From: Myxococcales bacterium
GTDB lineage: Bacteria > Myxococcota_A > Polyangia > Haliangiales > Haliangiaceae
Reading direction: 5' to 3'
Assembly: GCA_016716835.1 (NCBI GenBank)
Contig: JADJUW010000001.1
Span: 806,001-870,000 of the forward strand
Length of the DNA stretch: 64,000 bases
Part shown: positions 1-8,336 of the stretch, piece after piece
How the letters are laid out: every line of letters begins with the position of its first letter
How positions within the stretch are numbered: position 1 is the first letter of the stretch
Program-made: the position numbers and the translations under genes
The notes under the pieces: model-generated
Database searches by the model: none
Told to the model about the DNA's origin: nothing
What the model saw: the letters and a program-made list of their open reading frames with translations, nothing else

Positions 1-506
1 CGCCCGCGGCGGGCGCCGCCATCGGCGGCATGCCGGCCGGTGATCCGCACGCCGGCATTCCTGGCGCGCCAAGCTTGTCCGGCGGGGGCGCGGGAGGCGT
101 TGACGTCGGCGCCCTCGGCATGCCGCCGCCCGACCCAAACCGCGCCATCGACGCCACCAAATATGTGCGCGGCACGCTATCACTTAGCGCGGCGCTTAAA
201 GACGCGGTGCCGCCCGGCGCGGTGATTTTTCTCTCGCTTCGCGCCGCCGATGCCAACGGGCAGGCCGTCGCCGGGCCGCCGATTGCGGTCGACCGCCTGA
301 CGATCGACTCGTGGCCTATCGATTTCGATCTCAACGAAGCCAAGGCCATGGTCGCGGGCACGCATTTCCCTGCGCGCGTCGTGGTGCAAGCGCGCGTCGA
401 CAACGACAGCGACGCCATCAGCAAGAACCCCGGCGACCTCGTCGGGCAGGCGGTCGTCGACGTGCCGTCGACCGACGTCAAGCTGGTGTTTTCCACCAAG
501 CTCTAA
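1..506 (+). CDS. CcmI/CycH-like cytochrome c biogenesis protein, C-terminal part (5' partial)
   Basis: The reading frame is open to the left edge of the window (first full codon at position 3), so the start lies outside. The visible part is a Gly/Pro-rich linker followed by about 110 residues that resemble the periplasmic C-terminal domain of CcmI/CycH. That domain shows a G-x-L-S-L-S strand, then VIFLSLRAAD, then AGPPIAVDRL, then a repeated VVVQARVDNDSD and GDLVGQAVVDV pattern. In the family this domain follows TPR repeats and helps present apocytochrome c to the haem ligation machinery in the periplasm. It is convergent with the lipoprotein gene 17 bases downstream. A frameshifted copy of its last 45 or so codons lies at 8337-8472. 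The family call rests on the C-terminal pattern only. Confidence 0.7.
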   Translation, partial: PAAGAAIGGMPAGDPHAGIPGAPSLSGGGAGGVDVGALGMPPPDPNRAIDATKYVRGTLSLSAALKDAVPPGAVIFLSLRAADANGQAVAGPPIAVDRLTIDSWPIDFDLNEAKAMVAGTHFPARVVVQARVDNDSDAISKNPGDLVGQAVVDVPSTDVKLVFSTKL

Positions 507-1390
507 CGCCTGCTAAACATACCTAGAGCGAGCCAACGACGACATCGCTAATGGGGGCATACACTTGCGCGACCCCGATAACGCATAGGGTGCGCCAGTA
601 GCTCGCCGTGATCGTAGCGAGCATCTGGGTCGGGGCAGCTTCGAGGGCAAATGCGCTCGCCAAAGCGACCTGACCATTCCACCAATTGTCGGCGTGATCG
701 ACGGCGTAGCCACCATATGGCTCGGAAACGCAGTCAATGCGTTGGTCATTGATATAGAAAAGGCCATCCGCGCCACGCGTAGCCATGCCGTGCCCGACAT
801 TGACGTTGGGGTTGGCAGCGACTTCCTCGAACGCCTTCGCGCCGTCAGCTATCATGGCTCGGTAGGCATTGGTGAGCACGACCGATGGTTTCGCGACCGC
901 AAGCTCTTCGTCTGTGGTCGATAGGCCATTGGCGACGACAACATCAAAGATGATCGAGGCATCGCCGATTCGCTGCAAAATCTCCGCGGCGTATGGCGCC
1001 ATCTCGGGGCTCAGCGCGACGTCGCCGACCAGGCACGATTTGCCGCGTCCGCTCGCGGGACAATCGAAGTCGCCAAACGCATGCAACGTGACCTGGTTCG
1101 TGGCGGCATCGGCCCGTAGCCATCCGCGAATTGCGCCAGCCTTGTCGAGGCTGCCTTCGTAAACGGAAAAGCCACCGGGCAGTGCGTCGCCTGACTCCGC
1201 GTCGGGCGACATACATCCTAAGGCGGAGGGCACTAAGGCCGCGAGACATAGGGAGGTAAAACCGATGTTTGATAACTTCTTCATGGCTGGGCCTATTGCA
1301 AGGCGGCGGCCAACTTCGGGGCTGCGAGCGCGCAGCTAAGGAACAGCTAGTTAGCCTTAGCGCGACGCAAACATGTATGACTTGTGATCG
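372..1390. repeat. Segmental duplication, copy 1
   Basis: This block covers the last 45 codons of the CcmI-like gene, the whole lipoprotein gene and its upstream region. It recurs in the same orientation at about 8337-9356. Visible anchors are GTCGTCGACGTGCCGTC in the CcmI tail, ATTGCGAATTCGCGGCTGG-type matches in the lipoprotein coding region, and GCTAGTTAGCCTTAG (from about 1348) in the shared upstream region. Similarity stops abruptly upstream of 372. The copies have diverged well beyond a recent event. Confidence 0.85.
523..1284 (-). CDS. Predicted lipoprotein, paralogue A (unknown function)
   Basis: A 253-residue protein with a typical lipoprotein signal: a positively charged start (MKK), a hydrophobic stretch and a lipobox PSALGC with the lipidated Cys near residue 24. 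The mature part is acidic, has no recognisable catalytic motif and contains several Cys residues (DCPASGRGKSCL, RIDC, TLCVI) that could form disulfides. A full-length paralogue of the same size is encoded at 8485-9246, and more than half the residues agree by eye, including the YEGS-DK-AIRGWLRADA block and the C-terminal PISDVV-GSL. The start ATG has clear signal-peptide support. I do not recognise the family. A surface or periplasmic role is inferred from the signal only. Confidence 0.8.
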   Translation of the reverse strand: MKKLSNIGFTSLCLAALVPSALGCMSPDAESGDALPGGFSVYEGSLDKAGAIRGWLRADAATNQVTLHAFGDFDCPASGRGKSCLVGDVALSPEMAPYAAEILQRIGDASIIFDVVVANGLSTTDEELAVAKPSVVLTNAYRAMIADGAKAFEEVAANPNVNVGHGMATRGADGLFYINDQRIDCVSEPYGGYAVDHADNWWNGQVALASAFALEAAPTQMLATITASYWRTLCVIGVAQVYAPISDVVVGSL

Positions 1391-1556
1391 AGAGCGTCGG
1401 ATGGCCGACAATTGCGCTGGAGCCAAGTGGCAACAGCTGCTGGCAACGCTGGCAACTGCAGTGAGCACCGCAACTGCGCTCAAATGTTAAGAATTTTACT
1501 ATCGAGCGCGCTCCGGCCTGGCGTTATTTCATATCAAGCACGCGCGGGCGTCTGGG

Positions 1557-2285
1557 TTAGGCCGGCTTGCGCGCGAAAACGTAGCTGTGATAGCCGTCCC
1601 ACGGCAGGATGCGCAGCTCAATGTCGATAAAGCCGAGACCCTCGAGAAACTTTGCCGTCTCGGTAAACTCGAAGTAACGATACTTGTCGATTTTCCACGG
1701 CAGCTTATGCACGCCCATCGCCATTAGGCCGCGGGTAAACGTGAGCACCACCTCTTTGGCCGATTCTTTCGCCCCGCGAAAGATCAGCTCGCGCAGGCTG
1801 CCGGTTGTGCCGTGGGCGCCGATGACCGGGATGTGGACCAGCATCACGCCGCCCGCGTTTAGGACGCGGAACATTTCCCGAAAATAGGCATCGCTAACTG
1901 CTTTTTCTTGGATGTGCTGCAAGACATGTGTCGTGATGGCCAGGTCACACGAGGCGGCGGGCAAGGGGATGACGGGCTCGCTTACCAAATGAAAACTGCA
2001 TTTGTGCGCACACGGCAAGGTGGCCGCGCGCTGCAATCGATCCTCGGAAACATCGAGGCTATGGACGTGGGTCATGTGCTGCGCTAGCGCGTTGGTGAGG
2101 CGCCCGCCACCACAGCCAATTTCCACACAGACGCCTTCGCGCTCAAAGCCGTATTGCCGCAGGTGCTCGCGCAGCATGGCCCATTCGCGCAGGCCCAATT
2201 CGAGTTCGTTGGAAGCGCCGTAGTTCAGCCTGCCGTAGGCTTGCCACTCGATATTTGATTTTGGCGTCTGCATTGGTTCACTCAT
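1557..2285 (-). CDS. Class I SAM-dependent methyltransferase
   Basis: A 242-residue protein with the Rossmann-fold SAM-binding signature. Motif I is VCVEIGCGGGRL around residues 53-64, an acidic residue follows at the end of strand 2 (SLDVSEDRL), and then SCDLAITTHVLQHI with FRVLNAGGVMLVHIP, the motif IV/post-motif pattern of Methyltransf_11/25 enzymes. The substrate cannot be read from the sequence. There is no signal peptide, so it should be cytoplasmic. It stands alone, divergent from the immunity-like gene downstream of 2374, so the context gives no pathway. Confidence 0.85.
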   Translation of the reverse strand: MSEPMQTPKSNIEWQAYGRLNYGASNELELGLREWAMLREHLRQYGFEREGVCVEIGCGGGRLTNALAQHMTHVHSLDVSEDRLQRAATLPCAHKCSFHLVSEPVIPLPAASCDLAITTHVLQHIQEKAVSDAYFREMFRVLNAGGVMLVHIPVIGAHGTTGSLRELIFRGAKESAKEVVLTFTRGLMAMGVHKLPWKIDKYRYFEFTETAKFLEGLGFIDIELRILPWDGYHSYVFARKPA

Positions 2286-2373
2286 GGCTCAGCCCAGTGT
2301 CATAGCACGGTGCCGCGATGAAAACGAGCCGGCTTGCGAACCTTACCCATTTCGACCTACTGTTTGACCTTCC

Positions 2374-3048
2374 ATGAGCGAGCTATTCATTTGGTTTCCA
2401 ACCGCGAGAATCAGCGCCAAGGGCATGCCCAATATACTGGAACATTTTTTAGTTGAAAAATTCGATCCCAGCAAAGACCTCGAAGGCATGGCCTACGATT
2501 GGATGGACTATGACTTTATAAAAAGCGGGTTTCCACCCAAGTCGGCGAAGGACAGACTGCCTTCGCGGTTGATTTATGTCGTCAAGAAACACCGAAAGTT
2601 GAGTTTTGATTGTTTAAGCTTCAACAGCGACATCCTGGTGGTTTCCGATTTGTTTTTACAGTTCTTAGATGGCAACGGTTTCAAATCTGCTTATGAAAGC
2701 GCCCGGCTTAAGGTGGTCTCCGACAAGGGCGCGGAACTTCTCGGAGTGAAGGCTTACTATGCAGTAAGGATCGGAAAATTCGATGATGCGCTCTTCAATT
2801 TTCCCACGAAGGGGAGACGCAGAGTTAAGTCACTTGATAAGAACAGCCATGCTTACTTGTACTCAAATCTCGCGCTTAAGGCGCCAGGGAAGGAGCTGTT
2901 TGCTTTGAGTGAATTTTGCTACAAGGGGTACTTCATATTCACCGAACAAAAGTCGAAGGAAATTGCACGCCTGTTTTATAAGCCCGAAATCTACCCCATA
3001 AATGAGTTCCCCTCGGTTTACAAAGCGGAGTTCGAATTTGATTGGTAG
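2374..3048 (+). CDS. Probable immunity protein (Imm43-like), orphan
   Basis: A 224-residue cytoplasmic-looking protein with no signal peptide, rich in Lys, Phe and Tyr. Its layout resembles predicted polymorphic-toxin immunity proteins of the Imm43/Imm11 type: an RLIYVVKKHRKLSFDCLSF segment, then DILVVSDLFLQFL, then LKVVSDKG, then YYAVRIGKFDDALF, and a C-terminal KGYFIFTEQKSKEIARLF. Base composition is clearly lower in GC than its neighbours, with many AAA and TTT codons, suggesting transfer. No toxin gene is adjacent: upstream is a methyltransferase on the other strand, downstream a DUF1398 gene. It may be an orphan immunity gene that protects against neighbours' toxins. The family assignment is from memory of the pattern. 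Confidence 0.55.
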   Translation: MSELFIWFPTARISAKGMPNILEHFLVEKFDPSKDLEGMAYDWMDYDFIKSGFPPKSAKDRLPSRLIYVVKKHRKLSFDCLSFNSDILVVSDLFLQFLDGNGFKSAYESARLKVVSDKGAELLGVKAYYAVRIGKFDDALFNFPTKGRRRVKSLDKNSHAYLYSNLALKAPGKELFALSEFCYKGYFIFTEQKSKEIARLFYKPEIYPINEFPSVYKAEFEFDW

Positions 3049-3116
3049 ACCGTGGGTTGTCAGCATGGGTCGGTAGCCTTTAGGACGTGGGGCAGCATGC
3101 TGTCCAAATTGACTGC

Positions 3117-3122
3117 AAGGAG
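3117..3122 (+). promoter_or_regulatory. Ribosome binding site fixing the start of the DUF1398 gene
   Basis: AAGGAG lies 6 bases before the ATG at 3129. It supports that start over the in-frame ATG at 3087, which has no such site. Confidence 0.75.
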
Positions 3123-3128
3123 CGGGAG

Positions 3129-3536
3129 ATGATTGACGCAAACCAAGAAACCGCAGCCACGATTGAGCAATGCGCCCACCGCGCGCATGCGGGCACCATG
3201 TCGTTTGGTGAGGTCGTGCAAACCTTAGCGGCACGCGGCGTTGAGGCCTACTATGCGGACTATCGCGGTAAGGCGACGACGTACTATTTGGCGACCGGCC
3301 AAGTGGTCCGCGTAACGCTGCCCGCTCCCGCGGTGCCTGTTGCAGAAGCGTTCGATGCCGCGAGCGTGCAGGCTGCGATTCGGGGCGCCCAAAGCGGAGA
3401 GGTCAAGTACCCCGAGTTTGTGGAGCGCACGATGCACGCGGGCTGCATGGGCTACATGGTGTGGATCGCGGGCCGGCATGTGCAATATTTTGGCAGGCGC
3501 GGTGAGGCGCACGTTGAGCATTTCCCGAGCAAGTAA
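3129..3536 (+). CDS. DUF1398 family protein
   Basis: A 135-residue soluble protein. It matches the DUF1398 layout: an N-terminal helix (TIEQCAHRAHAG), a GVEAYYADYRGKATTYYL strand pair, a middle helix VQAAIRGAQSGEVKYPEFVERTM, and a C-terminal GCMGYMVWIAGRHVQYFGRRGE strand pair. The family is widespread and small and has no firmly assigned biochemical role. Some members are annotated as phage envelope proteins without experimental support. The start at 3129 is chosen for its strong Shine-Dalgarno site. It sits alone between the immunity-like gene and a convergent secreted-protein gene. Confidence 0.7.
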   Translation: MIDANQETAATIEQCAHRAHAGTMSFGEVVQTLAARGVEAYYADYRGKATTYYLATGQVVRVTLPAPAVPVAEAFDAASVQAAIRGAQSGEVKYPEFVERTMHAGCMGYMVWIAGRHVQYFGRRGEAHVEHFPSK

Positions 3537-3575
3537 ACGTACGCGATGCCCGGTCTGTCTTGGCGCGCGCAGGAC

Positions 3576-4514
3576 CTATTTAGCCGGGGCGTCGAGCAGC
3601 TGCTTTAGCGTCGCGGTGGCCGCGCGTGCCGCGACGGACCTGCCTGTGCGCTCCAGATAGCGAAAGGCGGTTTCGAGGAAGGGCCGATGGTGCTCGACCA
3701 TGAGCGCCTCCGATTTGAGGTAGCCCGTATTGACCACTGTATTTTTTACGGGGCTATTTTTGTCCCCGGCTTGGTAGATGTAGATTGTCAATTGCACCCC
3801 AGACGAAAACACAGAGCGGAGAGGCTCTAGCACGAACGTGCTGCGGGACGTGCCGTTGTCTTCGACTCTGGCGGCAAAGAGTTCGCCTTGGGTTTCCTCG
3901 GGTGAGCCAGCCGCGCCGATACTTGTTCTCAATGATACGCTGGTTTCGCTGAGGCTTTTGATACGACCGCTTGGCGTTACAATCGCGTCGGTCTCGCGGT
4001 GGAAGATGCGCGTTCGGATGTGATAGCCCGCATCGCTGCTATCGTTGGTTTTCAGCAAGTCGGTATACCTGGTGCTCCGCGTGAGGCGCCCGAGCTTCCC
4101 GGTTGGTTTGTCGGCCCGCCAAACGGTGCTGTCCTTTGATTCTGCGTAACCAGGACGCAAGGTATGGCTCGACGTTATGCCGCCTGTTCCATCTTCGGAT
4201 GCCCAAATATCTGACTCGATGCCGCGTGCGTCAGGCGCGGTGGTGAGGTTCGCCGTTAGGCTACTATCGACCGAGACGCGTCCGGTCTCCTTGGCGACTT
4301 TGAGTTGAGTCAGGGCGCTCTTGCGCTCGCGGCGCGCGCGTGCGATGGCGGCCTTGGACGCATCTCCTTTGCGCTGGGGCGCGCTTTGCACCGTTTTAGC
4401 CGGGTGCGCGGCGGTGTTCGACGCAAAACCAGCCTCAATTGAGGACGCCGAAACGGCGGTGCTTGCGAGCACGCAAATGAGTGAGAACGCCGTACGTGGG
4501 CGCGGGAATGCCAT
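3576..4514 (-). CDS. Predicted secreted protein, unknown function
   Basis: A 312-residue protein starting with a probable signal peptide (MAFPRPRTAFSLICVLASTA, cleavage plausible after the SASS/EAGFA region). An upstream in-frame start at 4613 would add 33 residues without signal character, so 4514 is preferred. The mature part begins with a basic, Ala/Lys/Arg-rich segment of about 50 residues, followed by a beta-rich region with SLTANLTTAP, TRIFHRETDAIVTP and STFVLEPLRSVFSSGVQLTIYIYQ, and ends in a helix with RYLERTGRSVAARAATATLKQLL. I see no catalytic motif and do not recognise the family. A periplasmic or surface location is inferred. Confidence 0.65.
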   Translation of the reverse strand: MAFPRPRTAFSLICVLASTAVSASSIEAGFASNTAAHPAKTVQSAPQRKGDASKAAIARARRERKSALTQLKVAKETGRVSVDSSLTANLTTAPDARGIESDIWASEDGTGGITSSHTLRPGYAESKDSTVWRADKPTGKLGRLTRSTRYTDLLKTNDSSDAGYHIRTRIFHRETDAIVTPSGRIKSLSETSVSLRTSIGAAGSPEETQGELFAARVEDNGTSRSTFVLEPLRSVFSSGVQLTIYIYQAGDKNSPVKNTVVNTGYLKSEALMVEHHRPFLETAFRYLERTGRSVAARAATATLKQLLDAPAK

Positions 4515-4624
4515 GGGTGCATGATGTGCAAGACATAGGCCATCCGCATATCTATGTGGAAACTGGCGGACTCGATGTCTCTTCAGCGAGGTTAAGGGGC
4601 CAACAAGCCCCAACGCGGAATCGG

Positions 4625-4785
4625 GGCTTACCTTGAGCTTCTATTCGCCCAATGCGCGCTCGGTCGCGCTGGTCAAACGATGCGGCTTCATCAAAGAAGG
4701 CTATTCGCCCAAATATCTCAAGATCAACGATGAATGGCAGGACCACGAGCGGTGGGCGATTCATCGCGAGATTTGGCGGCCTTAG
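4625..4785 (+). pseudogene. C-terminal remnant of a RimJ/RimL-type GNAT acetyltransferase
   Basis: In the frame ending at the TAG at 4783-4785, the sequence reads SPNARSVALVKRCGFIKEGY, followed by a YLKINDEWQDHERWAI stretch. This is the signature end of RimJ/RimL-family N-acetyltransferases: P-N-x-x-S, then GF--EG, then Y--I-G-W-DH. The upstream two thirds of such a domain are missing. The frame is open to 4525 but has no start codon there and no acetyl-CoA-binding motif. Its stop overlaps the convergent SRPBCC gene by a few bases. It is a decayed gene end, not an expressed enzyme. Confidence 0.7.
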
Positions 4786-5702
4786 ACCGCCGGCAGATGA
4801 ACCTCTACGACGGCCGCCGCATCGGCCACGGCGCTCGGATCGGTCAAATAGCGCTCAAACCCAGGCAGCCCCTTGTTGGGTCTAAACTGCTTGGCATTTT
4901 GATGCATCATCGCCGCGGCCCATGCCGACGCGAGATGGCGATACACGCCGGTGTGAACGATCTTGTAGGAGCGCGGCACATCGAGCGTGCCGCTCGTGAA
5001 CTCGGGCGGCAGCGACGCGGGCACCGACGCGACTGGGATGGCCGCCGTGTAATCTGTCTCCTGCGCGACGATGTGGAACTTGTGATAGATGGTCAGGGGC
5101 GCGCCAGCCGCCGCAACGTCATGCGCCTTCATCCAGGTCGCGAGGCTTTCAAACTGCGCGCTAATAGCCGGCCCGATCGCCGCGATGGGCGAGCGCGCCG
5201 TGATGCCAATATACGGCGTGCGCAGGCCCTCGCCGACGCCGGCAAAGGCGAGCTTGGAGGGCACGGAGCCGGCCTCAATGTAGTCTTTCATGCGCGCCAA
5301 GCCGCGGCGAAAATCTGCGCCGACAAAGGCCGCCAACATCTTCTTTAAAAAGAACATAAAAAACGGCAGCGAGCCCTCCATGCGCCACGTGACCCTTGTG
5401 CCCTCTGGCACCGTCTCAAAATGAAAGGATGATTTATTGTGAGACTTAAACGGTTTTAGGAAGGTTAGGTTGTAGTCAAGGCCGTCGTCGCGCTGCGCGG
5501 CCAACTCCATGCGGCCGCTGCCCATGATCTTGCCCTCCCAGCCGTAGCTGGCGCCGTCGGTGTCATAGGTCATCGCGCAATCTGGCTCGGCCACTACCCA
5601 CGGCGACCACGGCCCCCACTGCTTGGCATCTAAGATGGTGGCGCGAACCTTGGCGAGCGGGGCGGCAATAACAATAGTTTCGGACACGTGGAAGACCGGC
5701 AT
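4782..5702 (-). CDS. SRPBCC-domain protein fused to a GyrI-like effector-binding domain
   Basis: A 306-residue protein of two parts. Residues 1-150 form a START/SRPBCC-type domain: ETIVIAAPLAKVRATILDA, WGPWSPW, YGWEGKIMGSGRMEL and RVTWRMEGSLPF, the pattern of polyketide-cyclase-like or SRPBCC family proteins that enclose a hydrophobic ligand. Residues 165-306 resemble the GyrI-like/AraC effector-binding domain (YIGITARSPIAAIGPAISAQFESLATWM and the C-terminal YKIVHTGVYRHLASAWAAAM). This fusion occurs in stand-alone proteins in other bacteria. No DNA-binding domain is present, so it is probably a ligand-binding protein and not a regulator. The ligand is unknown. Confidence 0.75.
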   Translation of the reverse strand: MPVFHVSETIVIAAPLAKVRATILDAKQWGPWSPWVVAEPDCAMTYDTDGASYGWEGKIMGSGRMELAAQRDDGLDYNLTFLKPFKSHNKSSFHFETVPEGTRVTWRMEGSLPFFMFFLKKMLAAFVGADFRRGLARMKDYIEAGSVPSKLAFAGVGEGLRTPYIGITARSPIAAIGPAISAQFESLATWMKAHDVAAAGAPLTIYHKFHIVAQETDYTAAIPVASVPASLPPEFTSGTLDVPRSYKIVHTGVYRHLASAWAAAMMHQNAKQFRPNKGLPGFERYLTDPSAVADAAAVVEVHLPAV

Positions 5703-5933
5703 GGCGCGACGCTATCACGCGGGTGGCGCCGCCGCCAACGCGCGGAGGCTGGCGGGCATTCGTTTCAGGCGACGTCGCTGCGCCAGCCGCCGAGGCTGCC
5801 GCAGCTGGGGTATTGAGACCTCGCCTGGTCATCTCGGGGACGGGGTCCTGGGCACGCTACCGCGGGCGCACGCCTCGCGTCGGGGTGTGCGCCTGGGGTA
5901 CGGCTGGCACCTGGCTTGCAAATGTTATCTCCT

Positions 5934-6704
5934 ATGAGGCTAGGGCTGTGTTTGGCGTTTTCGATCTTGGCGTCGTGCTTGGACATCCAAGAGGACGCCG
6001 GGCCCGTTCTTGATAGCGACGCCTATGGCTCAGATGACGAAGCCAAAAGTGCCAGCGTCCCGCGCGTGCTGTGCGTCGATGCCGCAACCCCCGATGCCGC
6101 CGCGCGCAATGAGGCGTGCAAGATCTCCACGACCTTGGGCCGCGCCGTGCGCAAGTTCGTGACCGCCAATCCACGGCTCTATGAGCTCGCCGCCGGCCAC
6201 CGCGATTTCTCGACTACCGAAGGCTTCAATGAGCACGTCTACGAAACAGATTTGCCGTTTCGCGCCAGCGAGTTCATTGAGGCCCTCGCGACGATGTCGC
6301 CCGAAGCCCTTTGGGCGAGCAGCAGCGAGTATCGCCTCGGCTTTAATCGGCAGACCGGCGTCTTGTCGCAGCCGGGCGAGGCACCCCCGCGCATTGCGAC
6401 GGGCATGGTGTTTGTTTTGCGGCTGCGGATCGCGCCGCTCATCTACCTCCCCGTAGCCTTCGAAATCGTCGAGATGGACGCCGCTGCGGGTCGGTTCGCG
6501 TTTTCCTACGTCACCCAGAATAAGACCCAGGGCATTCAACGCGTCACGGTTTCCGATCGAGGCGCCGGCGCACACATAAAACACGAGACTCGCTTTAAGA
6601 GCGATTCGGAATTCCGCGACGATTATTTTTACGTGCCCTTTCACGAGAAACTGGTCCGCGAGTTCTACGAGGCGGTGGCCGCTTACCTTATTGAGTACCC
6701 GTAG
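5934..6704 (+). CDS. Predicted lipoprotein with a lipid/START-like beta domain (unknown)
   Basis: A 256-residue protein starting at ATG 5934, which gives a short lipoprotein signal MRLGLCLAFSILASC. Upstream in-frame ATGs at 5916 and 5922 add only MQMLSP. After an acidic linker, the mature domain has a C-terminal half with FVLRLRIAPLIYLPVAFEIVEM, FAFSYVTQNKTQGIQRVTV and HIKHETRFKSDSEFRDDYFYVPFHEKLVREFYEAV. This reads like a helix-grip (DUF1990/SRPBCC-like) fold. There is no enzyme motif. It may bind a hydrophobic ligand at the envelope, and that is inference. It is convergent with the YdeI-like gene 12 bases downstream. Confidence 0.65.
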   Translation: MRLGLCLAFSILASCLDIQEDAGPVLDSDAYGSDDEAKSASVPRVLCVDAATPDAAARNEACKISTTLGRAVRKFVTANPRLYELAAGHRDFSTTEGFNEHVYETDLPFRASEFIEALATMSPEALWASSSEYRLGFNRQTGVLSQPGEAPPRIATGMVFVLRLRIAPLIYLPVAFEIVEMDAAAGRFAFSYVTQNKTQGIQRVTVSDRGAGAHIKHETRFKSDSEFRDDYFYVPFHEKLVREFYEAVAAYLIEYP

Positions 6705-6716
6705 CTAAGCCGCGAC

Positions 6717-7289
6717 TTAGGGTTCGGTGCGAGGAAGCCGGGCGTCGTCCCAGTTGCCAAATTGCGCGTTTTGCTTGGTCTTGGCGACAAAGTTGGCGAG
6801 CCGCTTCTCCCACTCGCGTGGGTCGCGCGTGCGCATCTCTTCAATATAGCCAAGCCGCACACGCTGGTATTGGCTTGGAAAGGCGAGGAAGTTCGTCCAC
6901 GCGCCTGGCTCGGCCATGAGCCGTTCGCGAATGTCATCTGGCACGCTGACCTCTGCCGCCTGGCTTAGATCAGGCAAGGTTTGGCGCCCCGCGTCGCTCA
7001 TGAGGCCTGCGGCGATCATGCGGCGCGCACGCGCCTTATTGAGCTCGGTCCAATGGCTGCGCACCTTGCGCGGCGTAAAGCGTTGCGCGGTTGCATCGTC
7101 GTGGCGCTTGGCGGTGCTATCGATCCAGCCAAAGCAAATCGCCTCTTCAACGGCATCGAGGTACGTGATGGTGTCAGGCCTGCCGGGCCGCAAGAGCAAC
7201 CAGATCGCTCGCGCCGACGCGTGGTTGGCCGCAAGCCACGCGCGCCACGCTCGTCGCGTGTTGGGATCTAAGGTTTCCGTGATCTCCAT
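6717..7289 (-). CDS. YdeI/OmpD-associated (OmdA) family protein
   Basis: A 190-residue soluble protein with the family hallmarks: RRAWRAWLAANHASARAIWLLL, then TYLDAVEEAICFGWIDSTAK, then QRFTPRKVRSHWTELNKARARRM and a C-terminal IEEMRTRDPREWEKRLANFV. These proteins are widespread. E. coli and Salmonella members have been linked to antimicrobial peptide or bacteriocin tolerance, but the molecular activity is unclear. The ATG at 7289 is preferred over a GTG two codons upstream. It is likely monocistronic, convergent with the lipoprotein gene before it. Confidence 0.85.
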   Translation of the reverse strand: MEITETLDPNTRRAWRAWLAANHASARAIWLLLRPGRPDTITYLDAVEEAICFGWIDSTAKRHDDATAQRFTPRKVRSHWTELNKARARRMIAAGLMSDAGRQTLPDLSQAAEVSVPDDIRERLMAEPGAWTNFLAFPSQYQRVRLGYIEEMRTRDPREWEKRLANFVAKTKQNAQFGNWDDARLPRTEP

Positions 7290-7430
7290 CGGCACGCGGT
7301 AGAGAGTCTAGCCAATAATCTTCGACTGCCAATCCAATTAGGCGGTCGTGATGGCGGCGGCATAGGTCAGGGGTGCAGGCCGCCGCGAGAAATAGGATGC
7401 GCGCTGTGCTGGTGCTGGTAGGCTATCCAT

Positions 7431-7715
7431 GTGAAGACCATCGCCCAGTTTAGCCACATCACCGACGCGCACTACATGTTCTTGTTATCGCGCCTCGAGG
7501 AGGCGGGCATCGCGGTGCACCGGCAAAATGAGCACATCATCGGCCTTGTGCCACACATTCAGATCGCCATCGGCGGGGTTCAAGTTGTGGTGAGCGACGA
7601 GGACGCGCAGGCCGCACTTGAAATCTGGCAAGAGGTCAGGCAAGAAGTCGCCGCGCACTTCGACGACGCCGACTTAGAAGCGCAGGCGCTCGCCGCGCAT
7701 GATGATAATGTTTAG
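7431..7715 (+). CDS. DUF2007-type putative signal-transducing protein, copy 1
   Basis: A 94-residue protein starting with GTG; the overlapping ATG at 7429 runs straight into a stop. Its body, AHYMFLLSRLEEAGIAVHRQNE with a VQVVVSDEDAQAALEIW segment, is the ferredoxin-like fold of the DUF2007 or putative signal-transducing protein family: a helix, a strand with the IP-x-FV-type segment, then V-V-x-x-D-x-x-x-A. No biochemical role is established. A nearly identical gene lies at 9471-9755, with five amino-acid differences. The two flank a calpain-like fragment and the duplicated lipoprotein block. Confidence 0.8.
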   Translation: MKTIAQFSHITDAHYMFLLSRLEEAGIAVHRQNEHIIGLVPHIQIAIGGVQVVVSDEDAQAALEIWQEVRQEVAAHFDDADLEAQALAAHDDNV

Positions 7716-7791
7716 GCGTGCGGGGCGCCTTGGCCAAGGGGGCCGGAGCCCCATGACCGGTTGAACGGGCAAGCCGCATCGCTGCGGAACG

Positions 7792-8289
7792 CTAATCATC
7801 TGCCAGCGCGTACTGATTCCAAGATTGCATAAACTCGGACACCGTTTGGGTGTGGCTGGTGCCATGCGGGTTGTACAGCGACACGATGCTCTTGGTTCGA
7901 TCGGGCGCGCCGTACGCATCGGCAACCCAATGCGTTCCCAGGATTGCATAGGCATGACGTGTGTAGAATTTATCTTTTCGATCGTCTGCGAATCCTGGGC
8001 TGCGCCATACCGCTATGACTCGGTTTTGCTTCAGCATCGCAAGCGTTGGCTGCCCCTGGTGTTCGCGGGCTTCGAGGCCGAGGTGTCTCCCCGCCACCGA
8101 TGAGAGGTCGGACTCCATTTTTTTGTACGCGCTATCGTTGCCCGAAATGAATGCTTTGGCGCCGAGGATAAAGCGATGAGCAAGGCCTATGTTCTCATCA
8201 TGTTCAGCCTTGCCATGCTCCTCGATGAATCGCGCATACGCTTTCTCAACAAGCGCGGGCCAGGCGCCGAACACCCGTTTTGTCGCGAA
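7792..8289 (-). pseudogene. Calpain-like cysteine peptidase, C-terminal catalytic fragment (5' truncated)
   Basis: The open frame begins right after a stop at 8290-8292 and starts with no convincing start codon (a GTG at 8274 is possible). It opens in mid-domain with GAWPALVEKAYARF, the pattern that precedes the active-site His in calpain-family catalytic domains. It ends with KFYTRHAYAILG and SIVSLYNPHGT, the His and Asn catalytic motifs. The N-terminal half with the catalytic Cys (QG-x-C-W) is absent. Upstream sequence from 8337 belongs to the duplicated CcmI tail, so the gene appears cut by that rearrangement. It cannot be an active peptidase as it stands. Confidence 0.65.
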
Positions 8290-8336
8290 TCAGCCGCGCA
8301 CGCGTGCGTCATCAACGGCCGCGGGGCAGCAAAGCG

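Noticed and set aside
1285..1556. Possible small gene in the gap before the methyltransferase
   Set aside because: Frames are short and without start signals; the sequence is part of the duplicated upstream region and looks regulatory or empty.
4734..5348. Long + strand open frame opposite the SRPBCC gene
   Set aside because: Arg/Gly/Asp-rich translation typical of an antisense shadow of a high-GC gene; the opposite frame has clear domains.
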